Shown: piece by piece, positions 52,953-60,503 of the stretch
Layout: the number at the start of each line of letters is the position of its first letter
Position numbering within the stretch: the first letter of the stretch is position 1
Origin: Yoonia sp. R2331
GTDB taxonomy: Bacteria > Pseudomonadota > Alphaproteobacteria > Rhodobacterales > Rhodobacteraceae
Length of the DNA stretch: 64,000 nt
Direction of reading: 5' to 3'
Assembly (NCBI RefSeq): GCF_041103235.1
Contig: NZ_JBGCUN010000001.1
Span: 620,001-684,000, forward strand
Position numbers and translations under genes: made by a program
The notes under the pieces: model-generated
Databases searched by the model: none
What the model was told of the DNA's origin: nothing
The model's input: only the letters and a program-made list of their open reading frames with translations

Positions 52953-53897
52953 ATGGCCTTTCTTTCATCATCCCATCCGCCACACAGGTCCATGCCGGAC
53001 GTGACCGTGACCCTGTCGCCGTCAGATGCCGGACGGATGAAGGATTTCAGCATTGCCACCTATGCCACCAACGGCGCGATGTGTGCGGCCAAGGCGCTGG
53101 CAGATCTTCCTTCGCGGGTGGATCGCGCAACGGGCTGGATGTGGTGCCGGATCCCGGCAGAGCTGATCCATCCCAGCGTTTCCGCGGCGGTCGCGTTGAT
53201 GGATACCGCAGCCCAGCATCTGGTGACCGCGTTCTATGCGCTGGATTGCTGTGCGCCGGGATTTACAGCGGTTGATGGCCCGGCAGCGGGTGTGGCCAGC
53301 GGGTGTTTTCCCAATTCGGGTGGCCTGCCGATCCCATTTGATAGCGCGATGACGGCAGAAACGATGCAAACCAGCCTGCTGGGCGGGACAATGATTGATA
53401 CGCCCGATGGCGCGCGCCTGATTGATGATCTGGTTGTAGGTGATCTGGTCAACACGCTGGATGCCGGACCGCAGCCTTTGGTCGCGGTGCATAGCCAGAC
53501 ATTTGCGGGCCTGCCTTATCGGACGGACCGCCGTTTGTGGCCGGTGCGGGTTGAGGCGGGCGCATTGGGATTTGGGCTGCCGCAACGCGATTTGTGGATC
53601 AGCCAAGGGCAGCAGATGCTTTATCGGCACATCCGGGTGCGGCATGTGCTGGGCGCGGATGCGGTGCTGGTGCAGGCGCGGTCGCTTGCAGCGACGCTGG
53701 ATTCGGTGCGGGTCGACGGCGATCTAAAGGCGATCACTGGCTATCATCTGGTGTTCGAGACGCCCCAGGTGATCTTTGCCGAAGGGGCGGCGACAAGCTC
53801 TTACGATCCTCAGGCGCGGCTGCAGCAGCAGGCCACCGACGAAGACGCAGCAATGCCGCAGATACGCAGTTGGGAATTGATGGCAATGGTCGGCTAG
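52953..53897 (+). CDS. Hint (hedgehog/intein)-domain protein, Cys1-to-Ser variant
   Basis: 314 residues from the ATG at 52953, with AGGAGG seven nt upstream. Residues about 1-125 are a Rhodobacterales-type N-terminal region without signal peptide. The Hint module spans about 130-285: SLLGGTMIDTPDGARLIDDLVVGDLVNTLDAGPQPL aligns with the usual CFxxGTxIxTPxG...VxxLxVGDxVxTxD block, then HSQTF, DLWISQGQQMLYR and AVLVQARSL. The catalytic first Cys is Ser here. Such proteins often sit in secreted RTX-type products; role unknown. Stop overlaps the convergent flavoprotein gene. Confidence 0.85.
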   Translation: MAFLSSSHPPHRSMPDVTVTLSPSDAGRMKDFSIATYATNGAMCAAKALADLPSRVDRATGWMWCRIPAELIHPSVSAAVALMDTAAQHLVTAFYALDCCAPGFTAVDGPAAGVASGCFPNSGGLPIPFDSAMTAETMQTSLLGGTMIDTPDGARLIDDLVVGDLVNTLDAGPQPLVAVHSQTFAGLPYRTDRRLWPVRVEAGALGFGLPQRDLWISQGQQMLYRHIRVRHVLGADAVLVQARSLAATLDSVRVDGDLKAITGYHLVFETPQVIFAEGAATSSYDPQARLQQQATDEDAAMPQIRSWELMAMVG

Positions 53898-54976
53898 GAT
53901 CGCAGGCGATCTGGCCGCAATTGCGCGACGATGTCCGCATCGATCTGGGGCGATCGCCCGATCACCAGATCGGCCACCAATGCGCTGGCAGCGGGGGCGG
54001 TTTGAAAGCCGTAGCCGCCTTGCCCCGCGCACCAGACGAACGCAGGATCTGTTGGATCCGGGCCAAGCACCAGGTTGCGGTCGGGCGCAAAGGTGCGGAG
54101 CCCGGCCCAAGAGGCCAGCAGGCGGTTGACCGGTTCAGTCACATAGTTTTCGTAACGTGCAAATCCTTCGGCCAGCACCATGTCGTCGGCAAAGGCGTCT
54201 ATGGGTGCGGAAGGGTCTTCGTCAGCAGGTGAAACGATCAATGCGTCCGCATCGGGTTTTGCGTACCAGGTTTCGCCCGGACCGAATAGCATCGGCCAGC
54301 CGCTGACATCATGGTCGCCGGGGGCCGGGATGCGGCCCATCGACCGGCGCAAAGGTGTCAGGCCCAAGGGCGCTATGCGCGCCATTTGCGCCACCTCATC
54401 AGCCCATGCGCCTGCGGCGTTGACCAGAATGGCCCCACCAATCGGGCCTTGCGTCGTGGTTTGCACGGTCCAGCCTTGCCGGGTGCGGCTGATCAGGGTC
54501 GGCATGCAGTTGCTATGCGCCACGCCGCCGTTTCTGCGCAGGATCTGCAGGAAGATATTCAGCAATCTGTCCGTGTCGATGTCCCACGCCTCTGCATGGG
54601 TCGCGGCGCGGGTGACGGTTTTGGGGTTTAGGATCGGGATGGTGTCACGCGCTGCATCTACGTCGACCTCCTCCAGACCCATACTGTCGCGATCAGCGTC
54701 AAAGGCCGCGTGATCGTCTGGCCCGCCGATCAGCATCAACCCACGGGGTGACAGGACGCCACCGGCTTCTGTCCGCAAGAAATCAGCGCTGGCGCGGCTG
54801 AGGGCGGTGGTTGAGGGCAGCCCGTAAGTCGGTTCGAACAAGGCCGCAGAGCGGCCAGAGGCATGATAGCCAAAGCTGCGTTCACGCTCGATCAGGGTCA
54901 CATGCCCAAAGGCTGACAGGCGCGCGGCCGTCGACAGGCCCGCCACGCCGCCGCCGATAATGATGAAATCCGTCAT
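53894..54976 (-). CDS. FAD-dependent amine/amino-acid oxidase-like protein (DAO family)
   Basis: 360 residues from the ATG at 54976. N-terminal MTDFIIIGGGVAGLSTAARLSAFGHVTLIE, SFGYHASGRSAALFEPTYG (the ASGRSA segment near the flavin), VNAAGAWADEVAQMA and the closing WCAGQGGYGFQTAPAASALVADL. Resembles the glycine-oxidase/DadA group that oxidises amines or amino acids. Coupled by ATGA to the aldo/keto reductase upstream. Confidence 0.88.
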   Translation of the reverse strand: MTDFIIIGGGVAGLSTAARLSAFGHVTLIERERSFGYHASGRSAALFEPTYGLPSTTALSRASADFLRTEAGGVLSPRGLMLIGGPDDHAAFDADRDSMGLEEVDVDAARDTIPILNPKTVTRAATHAEAWDIDTDRLLNIFLQILRRNGGVAHSNCMPTLISRTRQGWTVQTTTQGPIGGAILVNAAGAWADEVAQMARIAPLGLTPLRRSMGRIPAPGDHDVSGWPMLFGPGETWYAKPDADALIVSPADEDPSAPIDAFADDMVLAEGFARYENYVTEPVNRLLASWAGLRTFAPDRNLVLGPDPTDPAFVWCAGQGGYGFQTAPAASALVADLVIGRSPQIDADIVAQLRPDRLRS

Positions 54977-55905
54977 GCTTCTTCTAGCCGGTCCGTCGCG
55001 GGCGCGGGCGTTGGCGACAGGGCGGTGATCTGGTCGTAAAGCGCGGGTGTCATGGCGAACCCTTCGGCTGCCAGCGAGGGGGCAAGTTGCGCCACCGACC
55101 GGGCCGAGATGATGGGGGACACGGCGTTGCGGTGCGCGGCGACCCACGCCACAGCGAGCGTGGCGGCATCGGTATTGTGTGCGGCGGCCAATGCGGAAAG
55201 GGCCGCCGCCGTTTCGTGCATCCATTGCGGGCCGTAGCGGGCGGCATAGCGGTCATCCTCGGTCAGCCGTCCGGTGCCCCCTTGCGCATATTTGCCCGTC
55301 AGCAACCCGCCGCCCAAGGGCGAATAGGGGCACACAAGTATGTCCTGATCAGCGGCCATCGGCAGCAGCTCAACCTCGACCTGGCGTTTGACGAGGTTGT
55401 ACATCGGCTGGATCACGTCGATGCGGGTGCCAAGTGTCGTGCAGACCGCCTGTGCCTTCATCACCTGCCACGCGGCGTAATTGCTGACGCCGATGTGGCG
55501 GATCAATCCCTTGGCTTGCAGATCAGCCATGAAAGTGAACGTCTCTTCCAGCGGCGTGTCACCGTCAAAGCGGTGCAGGTAAAGGAGATCAACCGCATCC
55601 AGCCCAAGTTGCTGGCGGCAGCGGTCGAATTGAGCGCTCAGATTGCCCACGCCCGCACCGCCCATGTAGCCCACTTTCGTCGCGAGGTAGATTGCGTCGC
55701 GTTCGGTTGCGACCATCGGGCCCAGCAGTGTCTCGGACGCGCCACCGTTGTAGCCGACAGCGGTGTCAAAGTGGTTGATGCCAGCCGCGCGGGCCTCATC
55801 ATACATGGCGCGCGCCGCGGCTTCGTCGGCCTTGCCGCCAAACTGCATGGTGCCAAAGGTCAGGCGAGATCTTGGTGTGCCATTTTGTGGTGTCAAATCA
55901 GTCAT
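54973..55905 (-). CDS. Aldo/keto reductase
   Basis: 310 residues from the ATG at 55905. The barrel active site is present: HFDTAVGYNGGASE (Asp, Tyr), YLATKVGYM (Lys) and DLLYLHRFD (His). LIRHIGVSNYAAWQV and CPYSPLGGGLLTGKYAQGGTGRL are typical of the AKR11/12-like NADPH reductases. An ATG at 55956 upstream is poorly placed. Pairs with the flavoprotein in a two-gene unit; pathway unknown. Confidence 0.92.
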   Translation of the reverse strand: MTDLTPQNGTPRSRLTFGTMQFGGKADEAAARAMYDEARAAGINHFDTAVGYNGGASETLLGPMVATERDAIYLATKVGYMGGAGVGNLSAQFDRCRQQLGLDAVDLLYLHRFDGDTPLEETFTFMADLQAKGLIRHIGVSNYAAWQVMKAQAVCTTLGTRIDVIQPMYNLVKRQVEVELLPMAADQDILVCPYSPLGGGLLTGKYAQGGTGRLTEDDRYAARYGPQWMHETAAALSALAAAHNTDAATLAVAWVAAHRNAVSPIISARSVAQLAPSLAAEGFAMTPALYDQITALSPTPAPATDRLEEA

Positions 55906-55947
55906 GTTGCGACATTGGCATGTCTCATCGCGGGCTGAAAGGCCCCC

Positions 55948-55989
55948 AAAATGCAATCGCGCCGCGCCCGTTTCCGGGCGCGGCGCGAT
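55948..55989 (-). terminator. Terminator of the VPLPA-CTERM-like gene
   Basis: A perfect 15-bp GC-rich stem (55956-55970 with 55975-55989, loop TTTC), followed on the minus strand by TGCATTTT. It insulates the AKR gene from the secreted-protein gene. Confidence 0.85.
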
Positions 55990-56009
55990 GTATGTGAAAG
56001 TGGGTTGGC

Positions 56010-56720
56010 TTAGCCCGCTTTGCGGGCCTTGCGGCGGGCCACAGCCCCTGCACCTGCCAGGCCAGCCAGCAAAAACAGGCCGGATGCTGGCACGGGTACC
56101 TCGCCGACGACCGACGAATTGTCGATGTTGGTGATCAAGTCCTGCGTACCATTGGCCGAGATGATCAGGAAATTCTTGCCCTGCGCATTATTGGCCCATG
56201 TGCTGTCGCTTTTGACCAGATCAAGCCAAGTCTGCGCCTGATCAGCAGCCGCCTTCGACTGCGAGCCAGTGGCCAGCGAAGTGATACGGAAGTCACCGTC
56301 GTCGATGTCGTAGTCGCCTGCGTCATGTGCCAGTTCCCAGACAGCCATTTGGAAAGCAGCCGCAGTGATCGCGTCGCTGACATTAAAGAACGCGTTGGCG
56401 GCGAGATTGTTCAAATCGCCCAAAGCCGGGTCCACCAAACTAGTACCTTCGGTGTAGTCCTTGCTGAGGTCGAGGTTTTCCAGCGGCTGCAAGCAGAAGG
56501 CCATAAAGTCGCCCAGCGCATCAGCGGTCAGCTGAAACGCACCCGCATAAAAGCTGCCAGTGCGGGGCGGTGTGCCTTCGGCATAGAAAGAGGTGACAAC
56601 TTTCCACTGCTCAGCGCCAAAGACGCTGCCGGTTTGCTTGTTCACATCAATTGGGGCGGCCAGCGCGGGTGACGCAACAAACGTCAGTCCAAGCAACGCG
56701 GCAGAGAGCATCTTCTTCAT
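56010..56720 (-). CDS. VPLPA-CTERM-like exported protein
   Basis: 236 residues. Signal peptide KKMLSAALLGLTFVASPALA. Mature region is Asn/Asp/Thr-rich without Cys-pairing pattern except one Cys in AFCLQPLENL. The C-terminus is a sorting signal: VPVPASGLFLLAGLAGAGAVARRKARKAG, that is VPxPAS, a short membrane span and a basic tail, as in the VPLPA/PEP-CTERM systems recognised by an exosortase. No exosortase is in the window. Likely surface or matrix protein; function unknown. Confidence 0.85.
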   Translation of the reverse strand: MKKMLSAALLGLTFVASPALAAPIDVNKQTGSVFGAEQWKVVTSFYAEGTPPRTGSFYAGAFQLTADALGDFMAFCLQPLENLDLSKDYTEGTSLVDPALGDLNNLAANAFFNVSDAITAAAFQMAVWELAHDAGDYDIDDGDFRITSLATGSQSKAAADQAQTWLDLVKSDSTWANNAQGKNFLIISANGTQDLITNIDNSSVVGEVPVPASGLFLLAGLAGAGAVARRKARKAG

Positions 56721-56871
56721 AAACTGTCCAACTCACACACTATAAAACACGTGCTGAACATAAATGCGCCACAATTTCGCCACAAGGGGGAAACGAACGC
56801 GATTTGCACCCGTAACGTAAGGGAAAGAGTGTTTCACCGCTGATTGTTGCTGCACCGTGGACAATCAACGC

Positions 56872-56905
56872 AAAAAGGCCCGCCATCCTGCGAAAGCGGG
56901 CCTTT
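56872..56905 (-). terminator. Terminator of the BMP transporter operon
   Basis: AAAGGCCCGC pairs with GCGGGCCTTT (10 bp), 20 bp after the stop of the binding-protein gene, with a TTTTT run on the minus strand. Confidence 0.85.
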
Positions 56906-56924
56906 GATGTGCTGAGGCGAAAGC

Positions 56925-58013
56925 TTACTGCGGGATGTCGCCCACGATGCCTTCGACATAAAAGTTCAGGCCAGCCAGCGCGCCATCATCGGCGGTCTCG
57001 CCTTCAGCCAGCCAGACGCTGCCGTCTTGCTTGTTGATCGGACCGGTAAAGGGCTTGTACTCACCTGCTGCAATGGCGGCGGCCATGGCCTCGGCCTCGG
57101 CCTGAATGTCAGCCGGGATCTTGTCGGTCATCTCGCCCATTTTCACCATGCCGGTGTCCATGCCGTCCCATGTGTTCACGCTTTCCCATGTGCCATCCAT
57201 GACGGCCTGCGTGCGTGCAATGTAGTAGGGCGCCCAGTTGTCGATGATGGACCCGATACGCGACGTGTCCTTGTAGGCGGCCATGTCAGATGCCTGACCA
57301 AAGCCCAACACGCCAGCCTCTTCCGCGGCTGCAAGGGGTGCTGTGGAATCGGTGTGTTGCAGAATGATGTCCGCACCCTGTTCGATCAGCACGCTTGCGG
57401 CGTCTGCTTCTTTGGCTGGGTTGAACCATTCAAAGACCCAGACGATCTTGAATTCCACATCGGGGTTGACGGCTTTGGCGTGCAGATAGGCAGAGTTGAT
57501 GCCGCGGATCACTTCGGGGATCGGCACAGAGGCGATGTAGCCGACGATGTTGCTTTCGGTCATCTTGCCCGCGATATGGCCCTGCACGGCGCGGCCTTCA
57601 TAGAAGCGGGCAGAATAGACGCTGACGTTTTCGGCGGTCTTATATCCGGTGGCGTGCTCGAACTTCACATCCGGGAACTTGGCTGCGACGTTGATCGTTG
57701 GGTCCATGTAGCCAAAGGATGTGGTAAAGATCAGGTCAGCCCCGTCGAGGGCCATCTGTGTCATCACACGCTCTGAATCGGGGCCCTCGGGGACGCTCTC
57801 GACAAAGACGGTTTCAACCTTGTCGCCAAAAGCCTCTTCCACGGCCAGACGGCCCTGGTCGTGTTCATAGGTCCAGCCGCCGTCGCCCACAGGGCCGACA
57901 TAGACAAAGCCGACTTTCAGAGGCTCGTGGCCGTCCGCAAAGGCGGGCAGGCCGGTGACGGCCAGAGCGCTGGCAAGGGCAGCAGTGGTAAGCAGATTTC
58001 TACGTTTCAACAT
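56925..58013 (-). CDS. BMP-family ABC transporter substrate-binding protein
   Basis: 362 residues from the ATG at 58013. Signal peptide RRNLLTTAALASALAVTGLPAFA; mature LKVGFVYVGPVGDGGWTYEHDQGRLAVEEAFGD, LIFTTSFGYMDPTINVAAKFPDVKFEHATGYK and YEGRAVQGHIAGKM are Bmp/PnrA/Med signatures, the binding proteins of nucleoside or purine importers. No lipobox, so periplasmic. Last gene of the xdhB-xdhC-ABC operon, hence likely purine or nucleoside uptake. Confidence 0.92.
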   Translation of the reverse strand: MLKRRNLLTTAALASALAVTGLPAFADGHEPLKVGFVYVGPVGDGGWTYEHDQGRLAVEEAFGDKVETVFVESVPEGPDSERVMTQMALDGADLIFTTSFGYMDPTINVAAKFPDVKFEHATGYKTAENVSVYSARFYEGRAVQGHIAGKMTESNIVGYIASVPIPEVIRGINSAYLHAKAVNPDVEFKIVWVFEWFNPAKEADAASVLIEQGADIILQHTDSTAPLAAAEEAGVLGFGQASDMAAYKDTSRIGSIIDNWAPYYIARTQAVMDGTWESVNTWDGMDTGMVKMGEMTDKIPADIQAEAEAMAAAIAAGEYKPFTGPINKQDGSVWLAEGETADDGALAGLNFYVEGIVGDIPQ

Positions 58014-58059
58014 GGTTCTCCCGTTTGTTGGATCCGGGTCCCACCCCGGTTTTTGACCG

Positions 58060-58974
58060 CTAGCGCGCGGCGTGAAAGATTCGCCCCAGTGATCCGGGCG
58101 CGCGTCCAGCCGACATAATGACCAGAACGACGATGGTGGCAATGTAGGGCGACATGGAAAGGTACTCGACCGGGATCGCAAGGCCCGCGGCCTGCAGGTT
58201 CAACTGTAAAACAGTCACACCGCCAAAGAGATAAGCACCCAGCAAAAGCCTCCCCGGTTTCCAGCTTGCAAAGACCACGATGGCTAGTGCGATCCAGCCT
58301 GCACCGGCGGTCATGCCTTCGGTCCATTGTGGCACCCGCACAAGGCTAAGATAGGCGCCGCCAAGCCCGGCACAGGCCCCACCGAACATGATCGCCAACA
58401 GCCGCACGCGGATCACGTGATAGCCCAGCGCATGTGCTGCGTCGTGGTTTTCGCCAACAGCCCGCAGGATCAATCCCGCGCGGCTGTATTTCAAAAAGGC
58501 CCAGACGCCCGCGACAATCAGCAGCCCGACATAGACCATCGGGTCATGCTGGAACACGATCTCTCCGATAACGGGGATGTCGCCCAACAGCGGGATGTGC
58601 CAGTCGGGAAAGCTGGGCGCTTTGATGCCGATGTAGCCTTGCCCCATGAGCGCCGACAGCCCCAAGCCAAAGAGCGTCAGCGCAAGGCCGGTCGCCACCT
58701 GATTGGACAGGAAATACTGGGTGAGGATGCCAAAGAGCAAGCTGAGCAACGCGCCCCCCACGGCGGCGCTGATGAAGCCCAGCCAAGGTGACCCGGTGCT
58801 CACCGCGATGCTAAAGCCGCTGATCGCACCGACGATCATCATGCCCTCGACACCAAGGTTCAGCACGCCTGCGCGTTCGACGACAAGTTCTCCGGCGGCG
58901 GCGAGCAGAATCGGAGTTGCGGCGACCATGAGGGATGCGAGCAACAGGATCGGGTTGATTGCGGAGAGGTCCAT
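58060..58974 (-). CDS. BMP-type ABC importer permease, second subunit
   Basis: 304 residues from the ATG at 58974 (AAGGAAA upstream). Multi-spanning protein with LVVERAGVLNLGVEGMMIVGA and SRAGLILRAVGENHDAAHALGYHVIRVRLLAIMFGGACAGLGGAYLSL, the permease signature of the nucleoside (YufQ-like) importers. Partners with the permease at 59298. Confidence 0.92.
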   Translation of the reverse strand: MDLSAINPILLLASLMVAATPILLAAAGELVVERAGVLNLGVEGMMIVGAISGFSIAVSTGSPWLGFISAAVGGALLSLLFGILTQYFLSNQVATGLALTLFGLGLSALMGQGYIGIKAPSFPDWHIPLLGDIPVIGEIVFQHDPMVYVGLLIVAGVWAFLKYSRAGLILRAVGENHDAAHALGYHVIRVRLLAIMFGGACAGLGGAYLSLVRVPQWTEGMTAGAGWIALAIVVFASWKPGRLLLGAYLFGGVTVLQLNLQAAGLAIPVEYLSMSPYIATIVVLVIMSAGRAPGSLGRIFHAAR

Positions 58975-58986
58975 CACAAATTTCCT

Positions 58987-59301
58987 TTACATCACCACGT
59001 AGGTGGGTGCGAACCCCAGCCAGAAACCAACGAGGAATGGCCGCTTCATTTGACCGAGTTCGTCAGAAGGATCGATCAAACGTCTTGGCTTACCTTTGAT
59101 GCGCCGCCAGACGAACCGCATTGCCGCCTCTGCCGTGAACCAAAGTGCGACGAATATGATTGCAAAACAAACGTATTGGATCGGCCAGAAAAAGGACCCG
59201 GTGCCAAGGTCCAACAATAGCATCGTGCCGCCAAGACTCTGGAAAAAGCCGGCGACAATGCCGATCACAAGCCCCAATACTGCCGCGACCCACACACTCA
59301 C
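58987..59301 (-). CDS. Unknown small membrane protein inside the BMP transporter operon
   Basis: 104 residues, three hydrophobic spans: VWVAAVLGLVIGIVAGFFQSLGGTMLLLDL, WPIQYVCFAIIFVALWFTAEAAM and FLVGFWLGFAPTYVV, with a basic middle (RRIKGKPRRLIDPSD). Its start overlaps the upstream permease stop (ATGA) and it ends 12 bp before the second permease. I do not recognise it; the usual BMP operon has no gene here. Possibly an accessory transporter subunit. Confidence 0.75.
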   Translation of the reverse strand: MSVWVAAVLGLVIGIVAGFFQSLGGTMLLLDLGTGSFFWPIQYVCFAIIFVALWFTAEAAMRFVWRRIKGKPRRLIDPSDELGQMKRPFLVGFWLGFAPTYVVM

Positions 59302-60380
59302 GCCGTGGCCCCCGCACCAATCCGCAGCCGGTAATTCGTCAGTACATCCACCGCCAACAGGAAAAACAGCAGCATCCCCTGCAACAGCTGGATTGCGGCG
59401 ACGGGCAGGCCCAGCTGGCTTTGCGCGATGCCGCCGCCCACGTAAGTGAGCGCCATCAACCCGCCCGCCAGCAGGATGCCGACCGGGTGCAGGCGGCCCA
59501 GAAACGCTACGATAATGGCGGTAAAGCCATAGCCCACGTTGAAATCAATGCTGATCTGACCCGAGGGGCCGGTCACCTCAAAGAGGCCGGCCAGCCCGGC
59601 CAAGGCACCGGAAATCCCCATGCAGAACAGGATCATCTGACCGGGATTGACGCCTGCAAAACGCGCCGCGCGCGGGGCCTGACCAGATAGCCGAACCTGA
59701 AAGCCAAACCTGTGCCGCGCCAGTACCACATAGGCAAAGATCACTGCGATAAAGGCCGCGACCACGCCCCAGTGCATGCCGCTACCTGCGATCAGCTCTT
59801 TGTTGGCGGCCGCAGGCCATTGGCTCAGGTTGCGGCTGCCGGGAAATCCCATGCCTTCAGGGTTGCGCAGGGCCACCAGCGCCATGGTCGCCAGCAATTG
59901 TTCGGCCACATAGACCAACATCAGGCTGACCAGAATTTCATTGGTGCCAAACCGCACCCGCAATACCGCAGGGATCATCGCCCAGGCCCAGCCGCCCAGC
60001 GCGCCTGCCAGCACCATCAGCGGAAAGATCAACCGCGTCTCGGCAGGATAAAGCGCCAGTCCCGCTGCCGCCCCGCAGATCGCCCCGACGATGTACTGCC
60101 CCTCGGCCCCGATGTTCCATATGCCCGCGCGGAACCCGAAACTCAGCCCGATGGCCAGCAGCACAAGGGGGCCGCCCTTAATGAGAATCTCGGGACGATA
60201 GAACCAGGCATTCTGCGAAAAGAGCGGGTCATAGAAAATCGTGCGGATCACCACCAGGGGGTTCTTGCCCAAGGCGGCAAACAGAATGCCGCCCACAATC
60301 ATCGTCAGAATGACCGCCAGCAGCGGTGCCAGAAAAACCCAACGCTGACTGGGCTGCGGGCGTTTCTCGAGGGCGATCAT
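59298..60380 (-). CDS. BMP-type ABC importer permease, first subunit
   Basis: 360 residues. Long first span (WVFLAPLLAVILTMIVGGILFAALG), GLSFGFRAGIWNIGAEGQYIVGAICGAAAGL, and the coupling-helix segment SGQAPRAARFAGVNPGQMILFCMGISGALAGLAGLFEV, matching YufP-type nucleoside importer permeases. Separated from the ATPase gene by 123 bp holding a dispersed motif. Confidence 0.92.
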   Translation of the reverse strand: MIALEKRPQPSQRWVFLAPLLAVILTMIVGGILFAALGKNPLVVIRTIFYDPLFSQNAWFYRPEILIKGGPLVLLAIGLSFGFRAGIWNIGAEGQYIVGAICGAAAGLALYPAETRLIFPLMVLAGALGGWAWAMIPAVLRVRFGTNEILVSLMLVYVAEQLLATMALVALRNPEGMGFPGSRNLSQWPAAANKELIAGSGMHWGVVAAFIAVIFAYVVLARHRFGFQVRLSGQAPRAARFAGVNPGQMILFCMGISGALAGLAGLFEVTGPSGQISIDFNVGYGFTAIIVAFLGRLHPVGILLAGGLMALTYVGGGIAQSQLGLPVAAIQLLQGMLLFFLLAVDVLTNYRLRIGAGATA

Positions 60381-60394
60381 GTGCGCACCCCCAG

Positions 60395-60430
60395 CTTCTT
60401 CCGGCCATAATAATCCCCGCCGGAGGCTCC
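60395..60430 (-). repeat. Dispersed motif, copy B (in the ABC operon)
   Basis: Minus strand: GGAGCCTCCGGCGGG, GATTATTATGGCC, GGAAGAAG. Fills part of the 123-bp gap between the ATPase and permease genes, the only large gap of this operon. Confidence 0.65.
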
Positions 60431-60503
60431 TGAGCCATCAACCGGAACCGTCGCTCGCAACGGGGCGGCCCGCCCGCAGCATGCGGCGCGCTTGCGCGCA
60501 ATC

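Noticed and set aside
58020-58070. Hairpin with T-run between the BMP binding-protein gene and its permease
   Set aside because: The T-run lies on the plus strand only, while both genes are read from the minus strand, so it would not terminate them.
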